Origin: Bacteroidota bacterium
GTDB taxonomy: Bacteria > Bacteroidota > Ignavibacteria > UBA10030 > SZUA-254
Length of the DNA stretch: 64,000 nucleotides
NCBI GenBank assembly: GCA_036522515.1
Contig: DATDFQ010000056.1
Coordinates: 310,001 to 374,000 of the forward strand
Direction of reading: 5' to 3'
This document shows, piece after piece, positions 6,674 through 15,427 of this stretch; within the stretch, counting starts at the first letter, position 1; every line of letters starts with the position of its first letter. The notes below the pieces were generated by a model. It was not told the origin of the DNA. It saw nothing but the letters and a program-made list of their open reading frames with translations, and did no database searches. A program made the translations under genes and the position numbers.

Positions 6674-8911
6674 TTATGTTATTTGTTCTTTGGCTAACTG
6701 CCCAAGCAGATTGACAACGTCCTTCGGGGTGCGGAGGCTCGAGCGGGCCTGTGTGCGGCCGATTCCCACGCGGATCGATACGGCGTCAGGGGGCATCGCG
6801 GCGAAGAGGTCCTCGTCCGTGGAGTCGTCTCCGATCGCCATGATGAATTCAAACGACCCTTTCGAGAACCAGTGGAGTGCCGCCAGCCCTTTGTTGATCC
6901 CGCTGTTCCGGACCTCGATAATCTTCTTTCCCTGAAGGACCTGGAGGTCGATGTTCGCCGTGAACCTGTGCAGATCGTCCATCAGTTCCATCGCCGTGAG
7001 CTTCCCCTGCTCGGGGTCGGTACCCCGGTAGTGCCAGACGAGCGAATAATCCTTCTCCTCCACGGTCGATCCCGGAAACCTGTCCGAGTAGGCCTCGAGG
7101 ATCGGTATGATCTTTGGTTTCCAGTCGCTGGTGAGAGTTTTCAGCATGGTCCATTCGCCCCCCAGTTCCCTCATCCACGCGCCATGTTCGGCGACCAGAC
7201 CGACGGGCAGTGAGCCGAGAAAATCCTGGAGGTCGGATTTTCTACGCCCGCTGACGATGACCACTTCGTTTCGGGGATCTTCGCCGAGCTTTCTCAGGAT
7301 CGCAAGGACTTCGTCGCCGGGGCGCGCGAGTACCGGGCGCCTGGTAAAGCCGACCAGCGTCCCGTCATAGTCAAGGAAGAGCAGACGCCGGGAAGCCCGT
7401 CCGTACTTCCGGACGATCTCCGCCCGCCCGGGCGCGGTGATCTGGTTGGAAAAGAGCGTCTCTTCGCGCCTTCGGATACCCGTCAGCTCCTGGATGATGT
7501 CCTTCGCCCATCGCCCCACCGTATACCGCTGGAGCCGGCTTTGCATGATCTGGTTTCTCCGGACCTGCTCATCCAGAGGCATCTCCAGCGCCTCCTTCAG
7601 TGCCTGCACGATTTCCTCCCGGATATTCGGATTGACGAGGACGGCTTCGCCCAGCTCCTTTGCCGCTCCGGCCATTTCACTCAGGATCAGGACTCCGGTT
7701 TTATCGGGCCGGCTTGCGATGTATTCCTTCGCGATGAGGTTCATGCCGTCGCGCAGGGGGGTCACGAGCGCAATATGGCTCACGGTGTAAATCGAGACAA
7801 GCGAAGTGAACGGCAGCGACCTGAATTGATAGATGATCGGTGTCCACGACACCCCGCCGAACCTGCCGTTGATTCTTCCGACGACTTCCTCGATCTGCTT
7901 CTTCATCAGTTCGTAGTCTCCGACTCCGATCCGGGAGGGGACCACGATCACGAGGAGCGTCACATTCCCTCTCCATTCCTCGTGCTGTTCCAGAAGGGTC
8001 TCGAATCCCTGAAGGCGGTTCAGGATCCCCTTGGAATAATCGAGGCGGTCCACCGAGAGGATGATCCGCGATCCGCCGAGCGACTTGAGCAGTTCTTCCC
8101 GCTCGTGCGCGACCTCGGGGCTTGACGCGGCGCTCTCAAACCGCTGATAATCGATTCCCATGGGATACGACCCGACCCTGACCAGACGGTCGCTCAGGAC
8201 GATCTCCCCCATGTTGTTTTCGGTCCCGAGGATCCGGAGCGTGCACCGGAGAAAGTCCTGCATGTAGTCGTAGGTGTGAAAACCGATCTGGTTTGCCCCG
8301 AGCATTCCTTCGAGGAGCTCCCGGCGCCAGGCACCGGGCAGCAGCCGGAAGAGTTCAAAGGTCGGAAAGGGGATATGGAGAAAGAATCCGATCGGGACGT
8401 CGGGGAAGTGGGCCCGCAGCAGCCCGGGGAGGAGCAGAAGGTGGTAATCGTGGATCCAGACGATATCGCCGGGTTGGATTAGTCCGGTGAGTGCTGCGCA
8501 AAACGCCTCGTTCACCTTCCGGTATTGTTCCCAGTATTCCGGGACATACTGAACGATTCCCGGGAAGTAATGGAAGAGAGGCCAGATTGTCTTGTTGCAG
8601 AAACCCTGGTAAAAGTTCTCGAAATCCTGTTCGGAGAAGAAGACCGGCAGACAGCGGTGTTCCGCAAGCGCTTTCGACCGGACCCCCTCCCTGAGCTCCT
8701 CTTCGATCGTGCTTCCCGGCCATCCGACCCAGACATACTCTTCGATCCCGGTCTGGGAATTCTGAAGCGAGGAAAGAAACGTCCGGAGTCCCGTGGCGAG
8801 GCCTCCCACGCTTTCGCTGAATTTCAGCTCGCCCCGCTCGTGTGTGATCGTAAAGGGAAGCCTGTTCGAAACAATGATCATCCTCCGGGCGGAGGGCTCC
8901 TGCGGGCTCAC
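6674..8911 (-). CDS. bifunctional trehalose-6-phosphate synthase/phosphatase (OtsA-OtsB fusion)
   Basis: 745 residues in two parts. The GT20 synthase (about 10-480) joins UDP-glucose and glucose-6-phosphate; visible motifs are SNRLPF, VWIHDYHLLLLPGLLR, GFHTYDYMQDF and VDRLDYSKGI. The HAD-type phosphatase (about 500-745) releases trehalose; motifs are LFLDYDGTLVGF (nucleophile Asp near 515) and MAIGDDSTDEDLF (near 690). The fusion is common in Bacteroidota and makes cytoplasmic trehalose by itself. GTG at 8911 is taken as start because it lies 30 bp behind treT and gives ten residues before MIIVSNRLPF; an ATG at 8881 is the alternative. The gene lies in an operon behind treT, and its 3' end is duplicated at 5764-5894. 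Confidence 0.95.
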   Translation of the reverse strand: MSPQEPSARRMIIVSNRLPFTITHERGELKFSESVGGLATGLRTFLSSLQNSQTGIEEYVWVGWPGSTIEEELREGVRSKALAEHRCLPVFFSEQDFENFYQGFCNKTIWPLFHYFPGIVQYVPEYWEQYRKVNEAFCAALTGLIQPGDIVWIHDYHLLLLPGLLRAHFPDVPIGFFLHIPFPTFELFRLLPGAWRRELLEGMLGANQIGFHTYDYMQDFLRCTLRILGTENNMGEIVLSDRLVRVGSYPMGIDYQRFESAASSPEVAHEREELLKSLGGSRIILSVDRLDYSKGILNRLQGFETLLEQHEEWRGNVTLLVIVVPSRIGVGDYELMKKQIEEVVGRINGRFGGVSWTPIIYQFRSLPFTSLVSIYTVSHIALVTPLRDGMNLIAKEYIASRPDKTGVLILSEMAGAAKELGEAVLVNPNIREEIVQALKEALEMPLDEQVRRNQIMQSRLQRYTVGRWAKDIIQELTGIRRREETLFSNQITAPGRAEIVRKYGRASRRLLFLDYDGTLVGFTRRPVLARPGDEVLAILRKLGEDPRNEVVIVSGRRKSDLQDFLGSLPVGLVAEHGAWMRELGGEWTMLKTLTSDWKPKIIPILEAYSDRFPGSTVEEKDYSLVWHYRGTDPEQGKLTAMELMDDLHRFTANIDLQVLQGKKIIEVRNSGINKGLAALHWFSKGSFEFIMAIGDDSTDEDLFAAMPPDAVSIRVGIGRTQARSSLRTPKDVVNLLGQLAKEQIT

Positions 8912-8941
8912 GGCGAGTCCACCCCCTCCCGGGTGATGATC

Positions 8942-10162
8942 TCAGAGATAGACAAGGTCGCCTTCGTGGAGGAGGGAGAGAAAGACGAGCAGATAATCCT
9001 TGATGTGCCGGGTGATCAGAAAATTGTTCTTGATATGCTCGCGGCCGTTTTTCCCGAGCGATTTGGCGTAGTGCGGCTCGTTGAGGAGCTGCTTAATCCA
9101 ATACGCGGTCCCGTCGATGCTGTGGGTCAGGATCCCGGAATACTTGTGCGCGATCTGAAGTGGAATTCCCCCCACGGAGGATGCGATCACGGGTTTTGAC
9201 TTCCAGAGGGCTTCAGAAACCGTCAGGCCGAACCCTTCCTTCAGCGACTTTTGCAAGACGACGGTCGAGCCGCGCTGAAGCGCGTTGATCTCGATATCGC
9301 TCGCCGGAGGGAGGAAGAGAATGAAGATGTCCTTGTCGGATGCCGCTTCGTTTTGCACCTCCTCCATGATCCTCGGCCCCTCCGGATCGTCGGTCGCGCC
9401 GCCCCCGGCGAGGACGAGTTGCAGATTGGCATACTTCTTCACTTTCTTGTACGCCTTGATAACCCCGACGGGATCTTTCAGATAGTCGAACCTCGAGATC
9501 TGCGTGACGATCGGCCTGGAACGGTCGATCTTGAATCTCCGGAACACCTCGTCGACGGTTTCCTCCGGAAGTTCCTTGTTCTTGTCTGCCAGCGGATCGA
9601 TGGAGGGGGCGATCAACACCTGGCGGATCGCGAGTTCCCTGGCAAACGAGGGAGCCGAGAATACCGCCGTCTCATAGAGATTGACGTACTCCGCGAGGAA
9701 GTTCCACACGGAGGGATGCGGCTTCGAGAAATCGACATGGCCCCTCCAGACCCAGTGGTCGAGGTGGTTTTTGCGATGCTTGATGAGGCCGATCGGCTGG
9801 GGGTCGTGCACGAACACGAAGTCTCCCGACAGGTCCATCTGCTTGGCGTTGTTGTCGTTGATTTCCTGAAAGTAGCTCATATCGTCGGCCGAGAGGTCGA
9901 TCGGGGCTCCGTGAAGAGCGTTATGGATCCCTTTCGTAATCGCGAAGAACCTCTCGTCCCCCTTGATCACGTCCCATCGGGTCTTCACGCCCAGCTGGTT
10001 GAGAAGCGGGACCATCCGCGTGAGGATTTCGGCGACGCCCCCGCCGACAGCCGTCGAGTTGATGGTCTGGATTGATCTCCCATCCATTTTTTGGGCGAGC
10101 AGGCGAAGTTCCTCCAGATCGCCCGCTCCGACGATGGGGGCGTAGTCTTCAATCTTTATCAT
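8942..10162 (-). CDS. treT: trehalose synthase, TreT-type GT4 glycosyltransferase
   Basis: GT4 glycosyltransferase of 406 residues, resembling TreT, which makes trehalose reversibly from NDP-glucose and glucose. Visible: N-terminal acceptor domain with INSTAVGGGVAEILTRMVPL and WDVIKGDERFFAITKGIHNA; the HDPQPIGLI segment; donor-domain SRFDYLKDPVGVI and QKSLKEGFGLTVSEALWKSK (the ESFGLT-like nucleotide-sugar block). Length fits TreT (about 410) rather than the longer fungal trehalose phosphorylases. ATG start lies inside the end of the DUF5752 gene (14-nt overlap) and the stop is 30 bp before otsA-otsB. It thus shares an operon with a second, independent trehalose route. Direction of the reaction in vivo cannot be read from sequence. 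Confidence 0.9.
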   Translation of the reverse strand: MIKIEDYAPIVGAGDLEELRLLAQKMDGRSIQTINSTAVGGGVAEILTRMVPLLNQLGVKTRWDVIKGDERFFAITKGIHNALHGAPIDLSADDMSYFQEINDNNAKQMDLSGDFVFVHDPQPIGLIKHRKNHLDHWVWRGHVDFSKPHPSVWNFLAEYVNLYETAVFSAPSFARELAIRQVLIAPSIDPLADKNKELPEETVDEVFRRFKIDRSRPIVTQISRFDYLKDPVGVIKAYKKVKKYANLQLVLAGGGATDDPEGPRIMEEVQNEAASDKDIFILFLPPASDIEINALQRGSTVVLQKSLKEGFGLTVSEALWKSKPVIASSVGGIPLQIAHKYSGILTHSIDGTAYWIKQLLNEPHYAKSLGKNGREHIKNNFLITRHIKDYLLVFLSLLHEGDLVYL

Positions 10163-10802
10163 GGCGCTTGACCAGTATGATGATTCGGTTCCGCAATCCC
10201 TCCAACGTGTGCGTATAGGGGTCGAGCCTCAGCATTTCATCGGCAAGCGTTTCCTTGCCGAGCTTTCTGAACCAGAGGGAAAAGTCGTTTTCCTCCCTCT
10301 CGAGCCTCAGGCGCGCGTCGAAGACATGGTAGTAAAGGGAATGGATGCTCACGGCTTTAAGGCCCTCCACGAATTCCCTGAGCGACGCCGCGCGGTGGGG
10401 GGTGGCGACCACAAACGTCCTCGAACCCATGAAATAGAATTCCTCGCCGGGCGGCGCCTCGGCGGTGCGGCCCGGTTGCTTCATCCGATCCTCCAGGATC
10501 CGGATGAATGCCGCCCGGAGGTCTGATATCTGTTTGAACTGAACGATATCGACGCTCGAGAGTATTTCCCCGAGAGCCTGCTCGTTCAGCACATTCGAGA
10601 TCCAATACGCGAAATCGTTGGGGGGTTCGGGCGAGAGGTAGTGGTGTTGCTGAAGGAATTTGTGGGTGTGGAAATAGATGGAGGAGCCGGGCACTTCGCG
10701 GATCCCCTCCAGTAGCTCTTCCGCGCTCGCGGCTTTCCTGCCGAGAAGAATGGTCTGGTCGAATTTCGTGCTGAAGACGAAGGGCGAAATATCGGCGGAC
10801 AT
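10149..10802 (-). CDS. DUF5752-family protein, first gene of the trehalose operon
   Basis: 217-residue soluble protein with no signal peptide or membrane segment. The sequence (FSTKFDQTILLGRKAASAEE, IYFHTHKFLQQHHYLSPEPP, FYFMGSRTFVVATPHRAASL, HSLYYHVFDARLRLEREEND) matches my recollection of the DUF5752 family, which has no known function. An apparent internal duplication is visible: both halves have an 'SIYFHTHKF / SLYYHVFDA' block followed by a D/N-F-xxW segment, suggesting two copies of one unit. Overlaps treT by 14 nt, so translation is probably coupled. A helper or regulator of trehalose or glucan enzymes is plausible, not shown. Confidence 0.8.
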   Translation of the reverse strand: MSADISPFVFSTKFDQTILLGRKAASAEELLEGIREVPGSSIYFHTHKFLQQHHYLSPEPPNDFAYWISNVLNEQALGEILSSVDIVQFKQISDLRAAFIRILEDRMKQPGRTAEAPPGEEFYFMGSRTFVVATPHRAASLREFVEGLKAVSIHSLYYHVFDARLRLEREENDFSLWFRKLGKETLADEMLRLDPYTHTLEGLRNRIIILVKRHDKD

Positions 10803-10846
10803 AGTTCGTTCAAGACATTGTGATCGGCTCCGTGACGTTACTTCGT

Positions 10847-10860
10847 GCCCCGCTCGGGGC
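10847..10860. other. short perfect hairpin upstream of the trehalose operon
   Basis: GCCCCG-CT-CGGGGC, 6-bp stem, between the RDD gene stop (10866) and the start of DUF5752 (10802). No T-tract follows on the minus strand, so a terminator is doubtful; it could be a weak terminator for the RDD gene or chance in a GC-rich genome. Confidence 0.25.
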
Positions 10861-10865
10861 GGCGT

Positions 10866-11384
10866 TCAACGCTTGACGACAACCAGGCTCCCGGCAAGAA
10901 TGTCGTGAAGAGCCTGCTTTTGCTGGGTCCAACCGGCCATCAGATACCCGACGCAGAGAATCAAACCTGAGAGTATTTTACCGAAATACCTCCCTGTCGC
11001 CCGCCCGAATGAAATGGGATTTCCCTGCAAATCGGTCACCCGGATGTTCATCGCCATCTTCCCCAGTGTGGCGCCCTTTTTTGATTCCATCAGGGAGAAA
11101 TAGAGCCATTCCGAAACGACGAGGAGGAGGATCAGCATGAACCATGCGCCGATAAATGCCATCATGAGCGGCGCGAAGGACTCGGAGCCATTATCCTCGT
11201 AGGAATGTTCCCCCGCGGTGAATGCCCCAACGCCGATAATGAAGACGAACGGGAGGACCAGGATCAGGCTCAGAACCGAGAAGATAAACTTGTCGATCAG
11301 GTACGCCACAAACCGTTTCCAGAACCCGGCGTACTCCGCAATCTCCGGGTGGAGGGGCGGCGGTTGGACGATCATCTGTTCCAT
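10866..11384 (-). CDS. RDD-family inner-membrane protein
   Basis: 172 residues. Opens with FWKRFVAYLIDKFIFSVLSL, the Arg/Asp-containing first helix of RDD proteins, followed by hydrophobic segments (about 35-55, 80-100 and 135-155) and the second conserved block GATLGKMAMNIRVTDLQGNP. RDD proteins are small polytopic membrane proteins; some have been linked to Na+/Li+/H+ exchange, most are uncharacterised. A good promoter lies 98-126 bp upstream, so it is transcribed separately from the TonB receptor gene. ATG start. Confidence 0.85.
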   Translation of the reverse strand: MEQMIVQPPPLHPEIAEYAGFWKRFVAYLIDKFIFSVLSLILVLPFVFIIGVGAFTAGEHSYEDNGSESFAPLMMAFIGAWFMLILLLVVSEWLYFSLMESKKGATLGKMAMNIRVTDLQGNPISFGRATGRYFGKILSGLILCVGYLMAGWTQQKQALHDILAGSLVVVKR

Positions 11385-11481
11385 GGCATCCTTCTCTGAA
11401 GTGGTGTGTTCGGCTGCGAGATTCTCTCACGGCTTCAGCGGCCGGGAAACTCGCGGCGACCGGCGCTGCGTTCTCTCAAAG

Positions 11482-11510
11482 ATTGTACGAAAAATTAGAG
11501 GGCATGTCAA
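11482..11510 (-). promoter_or_regulatory. near-consensus -35/-10 promoter upstream of the RDD gene
   Basis: On the minus strand TTGACA (11510-11505), 17 bp, TACAAT (11487-11482). Six of six and five of six consensus positions with ideal spacing. Transcription would start near 11475, about 90 nt before the RDD gene's ATG. Confidence 0.65.
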
Positions 11511-11537
11511 GTTGGGGATCCGGATCTCGTTGAAGGC

Positions 11538-13616
11538 CTAGTTCATGAAATCCCAGCTCACGCCGAACCTGATGCTTCGATCGGGCATCGGGTAAAAGAC
11601 CCGCATGATATACTGCCGGTTGGTCAGGTTTTCCCAGACAAAATGAACGTACGCGTTGCCGAGGTGTGCGATGAGGAAGAAGTCGCCCTTGCCGGATGGA
11701 TCGATGGGAAACGGCGCGCCGGTGGGGACGTCCGTCATCGCCAGATCGTCGAAGCCTCTCCCTTCGTAGGCGCTGAAGAAACTGCCGCGCACCCCGACCT
11801 TCAGATTCAGATGGCCGCCGAAGAGCGTATCCCAAAAATAGATCCCGCCCGATCCTGTCCAAAGCGGAAACCCTGCGGTGCCATTTTCAGTCCCCGGTGT
11901 GTTGAGGTACTGAACGACTCCCTCCACAAAAAAACTCCCGAGACGGAGCGCGCCGGAGCCGTCGACCCCCCTCAGAACCAACGTGCCGGAGCGGCTGAAG
12001 GCATACGGGGTTGCCGGAAGGGGCAGGAGTTGCGGGACGATGGTGACCACATCTTCAATTGTTCGATGGAACGCCTTCAGTTCGAGTTTGGAGCCGCCCG
12101 AGGGATTCAAACGGATACCCGCCTCGACGAGCCGGTGCTCTTCCGCGTCATTCCCGGGGAGCGCCGCCAGAACGGGAGGTGTCCCCTCGATCTCCTGGAT
12201 GGTCGGGAAACGAAAGGACCGTGAAACGCCTCCGAAGAGTTCGATCGAGCCTGGGAACGAGATCGCTCCGTCGGCCCCTGCGGCAAAACGCTCCTGGTCA
12301 TCGGCGTGGTCGAACCGGCCGTACGCCGAAGCCGTTACAGCGCCCGGAAAACGGAACCCGGCTTTCCCGAAGAAATCATACCGGCTGGAGGCGAGTTCCT
12401 CTCCGTTCGTAAACGAACCCCCGTCTCCGGGCGGTCCCGCGCGGACCCGGCGGTGTTGAATTTCCCCCCCGAAGTCGAGCATCGAATTCCCGATTATGCG
12501 GTGCCCGGACGCCCGCATGCCATACCAGCGGGACTCCTGATTCTGCTGGAGAAAGGTCCCGTTCGCGCCAGGCCGGTTCTCCTCGTCGCGGAATTCCCGG
12601 AGGTTGTTCGAATAGTAGAGGGTCAGCGTATGAATCGCATTGGAATCAGAGGGAGGATTGAGCGCGAACCCGAGCCGGAGCTCGCTCCGTGTCCGCTTCT
12701 CGTAGGAGTCGGTGTTACGCACGCTCGCCTGAAAGCCCTCGGCCGGAATTTCGTTGAGCGTCGAGGCGTCGAGTCCTCCGTTCAGATCGAGGCGCGATTG
12801 GTCGTACATCCCGGAGCCGAAGAAGTTTAGACCGCTGGTCAGGTCGTACCGGAGCCTCAGCCGCCCGCTCCATGCGTCATAGTCGCTGTTCGGAAATCTT
12901 CCCCCGGTCGTCGTGTGGTTCACTCCCGCGGTCGTGTTGAGCCCGCGTATGATGTCCTCGCTGATCATTCCGTCGAGGAGGCTGTAACCGTATCCGTCAT
13001 CGCTGTACCGGATATGGGAGAACGGATGAACGGCCCGCCGGCTCCTGTTTACGATGTTGATCGCGCCCCCGGCTGCATTGAATCCATAGAGAAAAGACCG
13101 GGTATCGGGGATGATCTCCACCCGGTCGGCATCTTCGAGCGGGTAGAGGTTCAGGTCATGAGTGCCGGAATAAGGTTCGTTGAGCAGGATTCCATCCGAA
13201 AGGATCGCGATCCCGCGGGCCCCGACTCCCTGCATGGTGAGACCCTGATACTCTCCCGGGGTTCCGAGCCCGAACGTGAAGACACCCGGTGTCATCGAAA
13301 GAAGATCGGCCAGATGTTCATACTCCATGAAGTTGCGCTCTGAATCATCGATCACCTGAGCCGGCTCGATCGACCGGTCGACGGACCCCAGGTAGGGAAT
13401 TGAAATCAGCGGCTTTACGAGGGAGTCGGGCCGGAGCGCGGTTGCCCGCTCCGCTCTGCCTCTCTCAGCGGCGGAGGTATCGGTCCTGACCGTATCGGCC
13501 CGGGTCGTGTCGGAACGGACTGATTGCGAGGCTGCCGGGGGCGTACAGAAGATGCAAGGGAGGAGTATGAGAAGCGGTAACGCCGCGCCGGGGCGGAGAT
13601 TCATGTGCACTCTCAC
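11538..13616 (-). CDS. TonB-dependent outer-membrane receptor
   Basis: 692 residues: signal peptide (LPLLILLPCIFCTPPAASQ), a Ser/Thr/Arg-rich linker, a plug domain (about 85-190: YEHLADLLSMTPGVFTFGLG, MQGVGARGIAILSDGILLNE, NAAGGAINIVNRSRR) and a 22-strand-type barrel ending in an aromatic residue near the terminus (FGVSWDFMN). The plug resembles BtuB/vitamin-type receptors; no carboxypeptidase-like N-terminal domain of SusC type is present. Ligand unknown. GTG at 13616 overlaps the ispE stop by 4 nt (GTGA), as at other junctions here; ATG at 13604, with GAGAG before it, is equally possible. The start of this gene directly behind ispE suggests co-transcription without an evident functional link. 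Confidence 0.92.
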   Translation of the reverse strand: MRVHMNLRPGAALPLLILLPCIFCTPPAASQSVRSDTTRADTVRTDTSAAERGRAERATALRPDSLVKPLISIPYLGSVDRSIEPAQVIDDSERNFMEYEHLADLLSMTPGVFTFGLGTPGEYQGLTMQGVGARGIAILSDGILLNEPYSGTHDLNLYPLEDADRVEIIPDTRSFLYGFNAAGGAINIVNRSRRAVHPFSHIRYSDDGYGYSLLDGMISEDIIRGLNTTAGVNHTTTGGRFPNSDYDAWSGRLRLRYDLTSGLNFFGSGMYDQSRLDLNGGLDASTLNEIPAEGFQASVRNTDSYEKRTRSELRLGFALNPPSDSNAIHTLTLYYSNNLREFRDEENRPGANGTFLQQNQESRWYGMRASGHRIIGNSMLDFGGEIQHRRVRAGPPGDGGSFTNGEELASSRYDFFGKAGFRFPGAVTASAYGRFDHADDQERFAAGADGAISFPGSIELFGGVSRSFRFPTIQEIEGTPPVLAALPGNDAEEHRLVEAGIRLNPSGGSKLELKAFHRTIEDVVTIVPQLLPLPATPYAFSRSGTLVLRGVDGSGALRLGSFFVEGVVQYLNTPGTENGTAGFPLWTGSGGIYFWDTLFGGHLNLKVGVRGSFFSAYEGRGFDDLAMTDVPTGAPFPIDPSGKGDFFLIAHLGNAYVHFVWENLTNRQYIMRVFYPMPDRSIRFGVSWDFMN

Positions 13617-14500
13617 AGCTCGACCGGCTGAAAGCTGGGCTCGAAGTGCGCCGGGGTAACCGAAACGAAGGAATCGCGTTCCAGTATGGCGGCGGCGGCC
13701 CGCGCCTCTTCTTCACCTGTGAAAAGTCCGTAGAGCGCGGAGCCGCTCCCGGACAAGTGTACGGCACCCGCACCGGCCTCATGGAGCGCACGCCTGGCCC
13801 GTTCGACACGTTCATGAGCTCCGAACACAAGGGGTTCAAAATCGTTCTTCAAATGACCGTTCAAATTTCGCAACTCATGCATATCGCGCCGCACCGCATC
13901 ACCGAGAGAGGCGCGAGGAACCACTCCCGCCGGCGCAGCGGGCACGGAGGCGGACTTGAGATGCTTGTATGCCCAGGCTGTCGAGACCGGAATGCCCGGG
14001 TAGACGACGACGATCCAGTAGGGTACTTCAAGGTGAATATACTCCAGGATCTCTCCGCGTCCCGTCGCGCAGGCGGACCCCTCCCTCAAGAAGTAGGGAA
14101 CATCCGAACCAAGCTTCAGCGCGAGACCGAGGATTTGCCGGAACGGAATGTCTGCGCGCCAGAGACGGACCAGACCGAGGAGCGTCGCCGCCGCGTCGGA
14201 GCTTCCTCCTCCCAGTCCTGCACCGGCGGGAATATTCTTACGCAGGAGTATCTTCACTCCATCTTCCCCCCGGAGGCATTCCCGAAGAAGGAGGGCCGCC
14301 CGAACGCACAGGTTCCTCTCATCGGTGGGTAATCCCTCCGGCACGCATTGCATCGAGATCCCGTCCGAGGGCTCGAGCTCCAGTTCGTCGAACAGGTCGA
14401 TCCGGTGGAACACGGTTTCGAGATCGTGGTATCCGTCATCCCTCTCACCGAGGATGCGAAGGCCAAGGTTGATCTTCGCATAGGCCCTGAGTTTCAGCAT
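13613..14500 (-). CDS. ispE: 4-diphosphocytidyl-2-C-methyl-D-erythritol kinase (IspE)
   Basis: GHMP kinase of the MEP isoprenoid pathway that phosphorylates CDP-methylerythritol in the cytoplasm. Starting at the internal ATG (14500) gives MLKLRAYAKINLGLRILGER, the canonical IspE start with the catalytic Lys/Asn block; an upstream start at 14572 would add 24 residues without homology and run into the kdsA promoter. ATP-binding glycine loop IPAGAGLGGGSSDAA lies about residues 92-106, the LGSDVPYFL catalytic Asp region about 133-141, and the C-terminal GAVHLSGSGSALYGLF block follows. 295 residues, normal length. Divergent from kdsA. Confidence 0.95.
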   Translation of the reverse strand: MLKLRAYAKINLGLRILGERDDGYHDLETVFHRIDLFDELELEPSDGISMQCVPEGLPTDERNLCVRAALLLRECLRGEDGVKILLRKNIPAGAGLGGGSSDAAATLLGLVRLWRADIPFRQILGLALKLGSDVPYFLREGSACATGRGEILEYIHLEVPYWIVVVYPGIPVSTAWAYKHLKSASVPAAPAGVVPRASLGDAVRRDMHELRNLNGHLKNDFEPLVFGAHERVERARRALHEAGAGAVHLSGSGSALYGLFTGEEEARAAAAILERDSFVSVTPAHFEPSFQPVEL

Positions 14501-14538
14501 GGCTCCAAAATACGCCGAAGCGGAGAGAGAAGCAATCT

Positions 14539-14566
14539 TTGAAATTCCTCCATTTTTTTGTACTTT
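14539..14566 (+). promoter_or_regulatory. putative promoter of the kdsA-lptB operon
   Basis: TTGAAA (14539-14544), 16 bp, TACTTT (14561-14566), placing the transcript start near 14573 and leaving a leader of about 33 nt before the kdsA ATG. The same bases can be read as a Bacteroides-type TTTG / TA-TTTG promoter. Confidence 0.45.
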
Positions 14567-14605
14567 GAGCACACATGGACGCTACGGCAACCCGAAAAAC
14601 CGTGA

Positions 14606-15427
14606 ATGGTACGAATCGATAAGATCAAAATCGGCGGAGGGAACCCGGTTGTCCTTATCGCCGGGCCGTGCATCATCGAGGGGCGCGAGATGACCTTGAG
14701 AATTGCCGCACGCATCCAGCAAATAGCCCGCAAACTACGCACTCCTTTTATCTTCAAGGCTTCCTACAAGAAAGCGAACCGCACGAGCGGGACCTCCTTC
14801 ACCGGCCTGGAAATGGAAAAGGCGCTTTCGATTCTCGCGGAAGTAAAGAGAGAGTTTGGAGTGCCGGTCCTCACCGACATTCACTCTGCCGCCGAAGCAT
14901 CCGCCGCCGGAGAGGTGGCGGACGTGATCCAGATCCCCGCATTTCTCTGCCGCCAGACGGAGATTCTCCGCGCGGCGGGGCGTACGGGGAAAACCGTGAA
15001 CATCAAAAAGGGGCAGTTCATGGCGCCGGAAGATATGCGTCACCAGGCGCGCAAAGTCGCTTCAACCGGAAACAAACGCATACTTCTGACCGAGAGGGGT
15101 GTCACGTTCGGTTATCACAATCTGGTTGTCGATATGCGCTCGCTGAGCATCATGCGGGAGTCCGGATACCCCGTGATCCTGGACGCGACGCATTCGGTCC
15201 AGCTGCCCGCGAACGGCACGATCACGGGCGGCCAGCCCCAATTCATCTTCCCGCTCGCCCGGGCTGGAGCGGCTGTGGGGATCGACGGACTTTTCGTCGA
15301 AACCCACCCAAACCCTGCGCGCGCGCTTTCCGACGCGGCCAGCCAGTTGAAATTGGACCGCCTCGAAGACCTGCTCCGGCAGGTGGTGGCTCTCGACCGG
15401 ATAGTCAAGGAGAAGTTTGCGGTCTAA
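14606..15427 (+). CDS. kdsA: 3-deoxy-8-phosphooctulonate synthase (KdsA)
   Basis: Condenses phosphoenolpyruvate with arabinose-5-phosphate to give Kdo-8-phosphate for the LPS inner core. 273 residues. Visible: VVLIAGPCIIEGREM (PEP-binding, about 15-29), FKASYKKANRTSGTSF (about 49-64; the KANRTS block typical of KdsA), AAEVADVIQIPAFLCRQTE-like phosphate-site segment, and the C-terminal FVETHPNPARALSDAASQL. The Cys in AGPCII and the Asn/Cys at the metal site decide metal dependence: the KANRTS motif is usual in the metal-independent class, but I cannot settle this. First gene of a tight operon; kdsC begins 11 nt before its stop. Confidence 0.96.
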   Translation: MVRIDKIKIGGGNPVVLIAGPCIIEGREMTLRIAARIQQIARKLRTPFIFKASYKKANRTSGTSFTGLEMEKALSILAEVKREFGVPVLTDIHSAAEASAAGEVADVIQIPAFLCRQTEILRAAGRTGKTVNIKKGQFMAPEDMRHQARKVASTGNKRILLTERGVTFGYHNLVVDMRSLSIMRESGYPVILDATHSVQLPANGTITGGQPQFIFPLARAGAAVGIDGLFVETHPNPARALSDAASQLKLDRLEDLLRQVVALDRIVKEKFAV

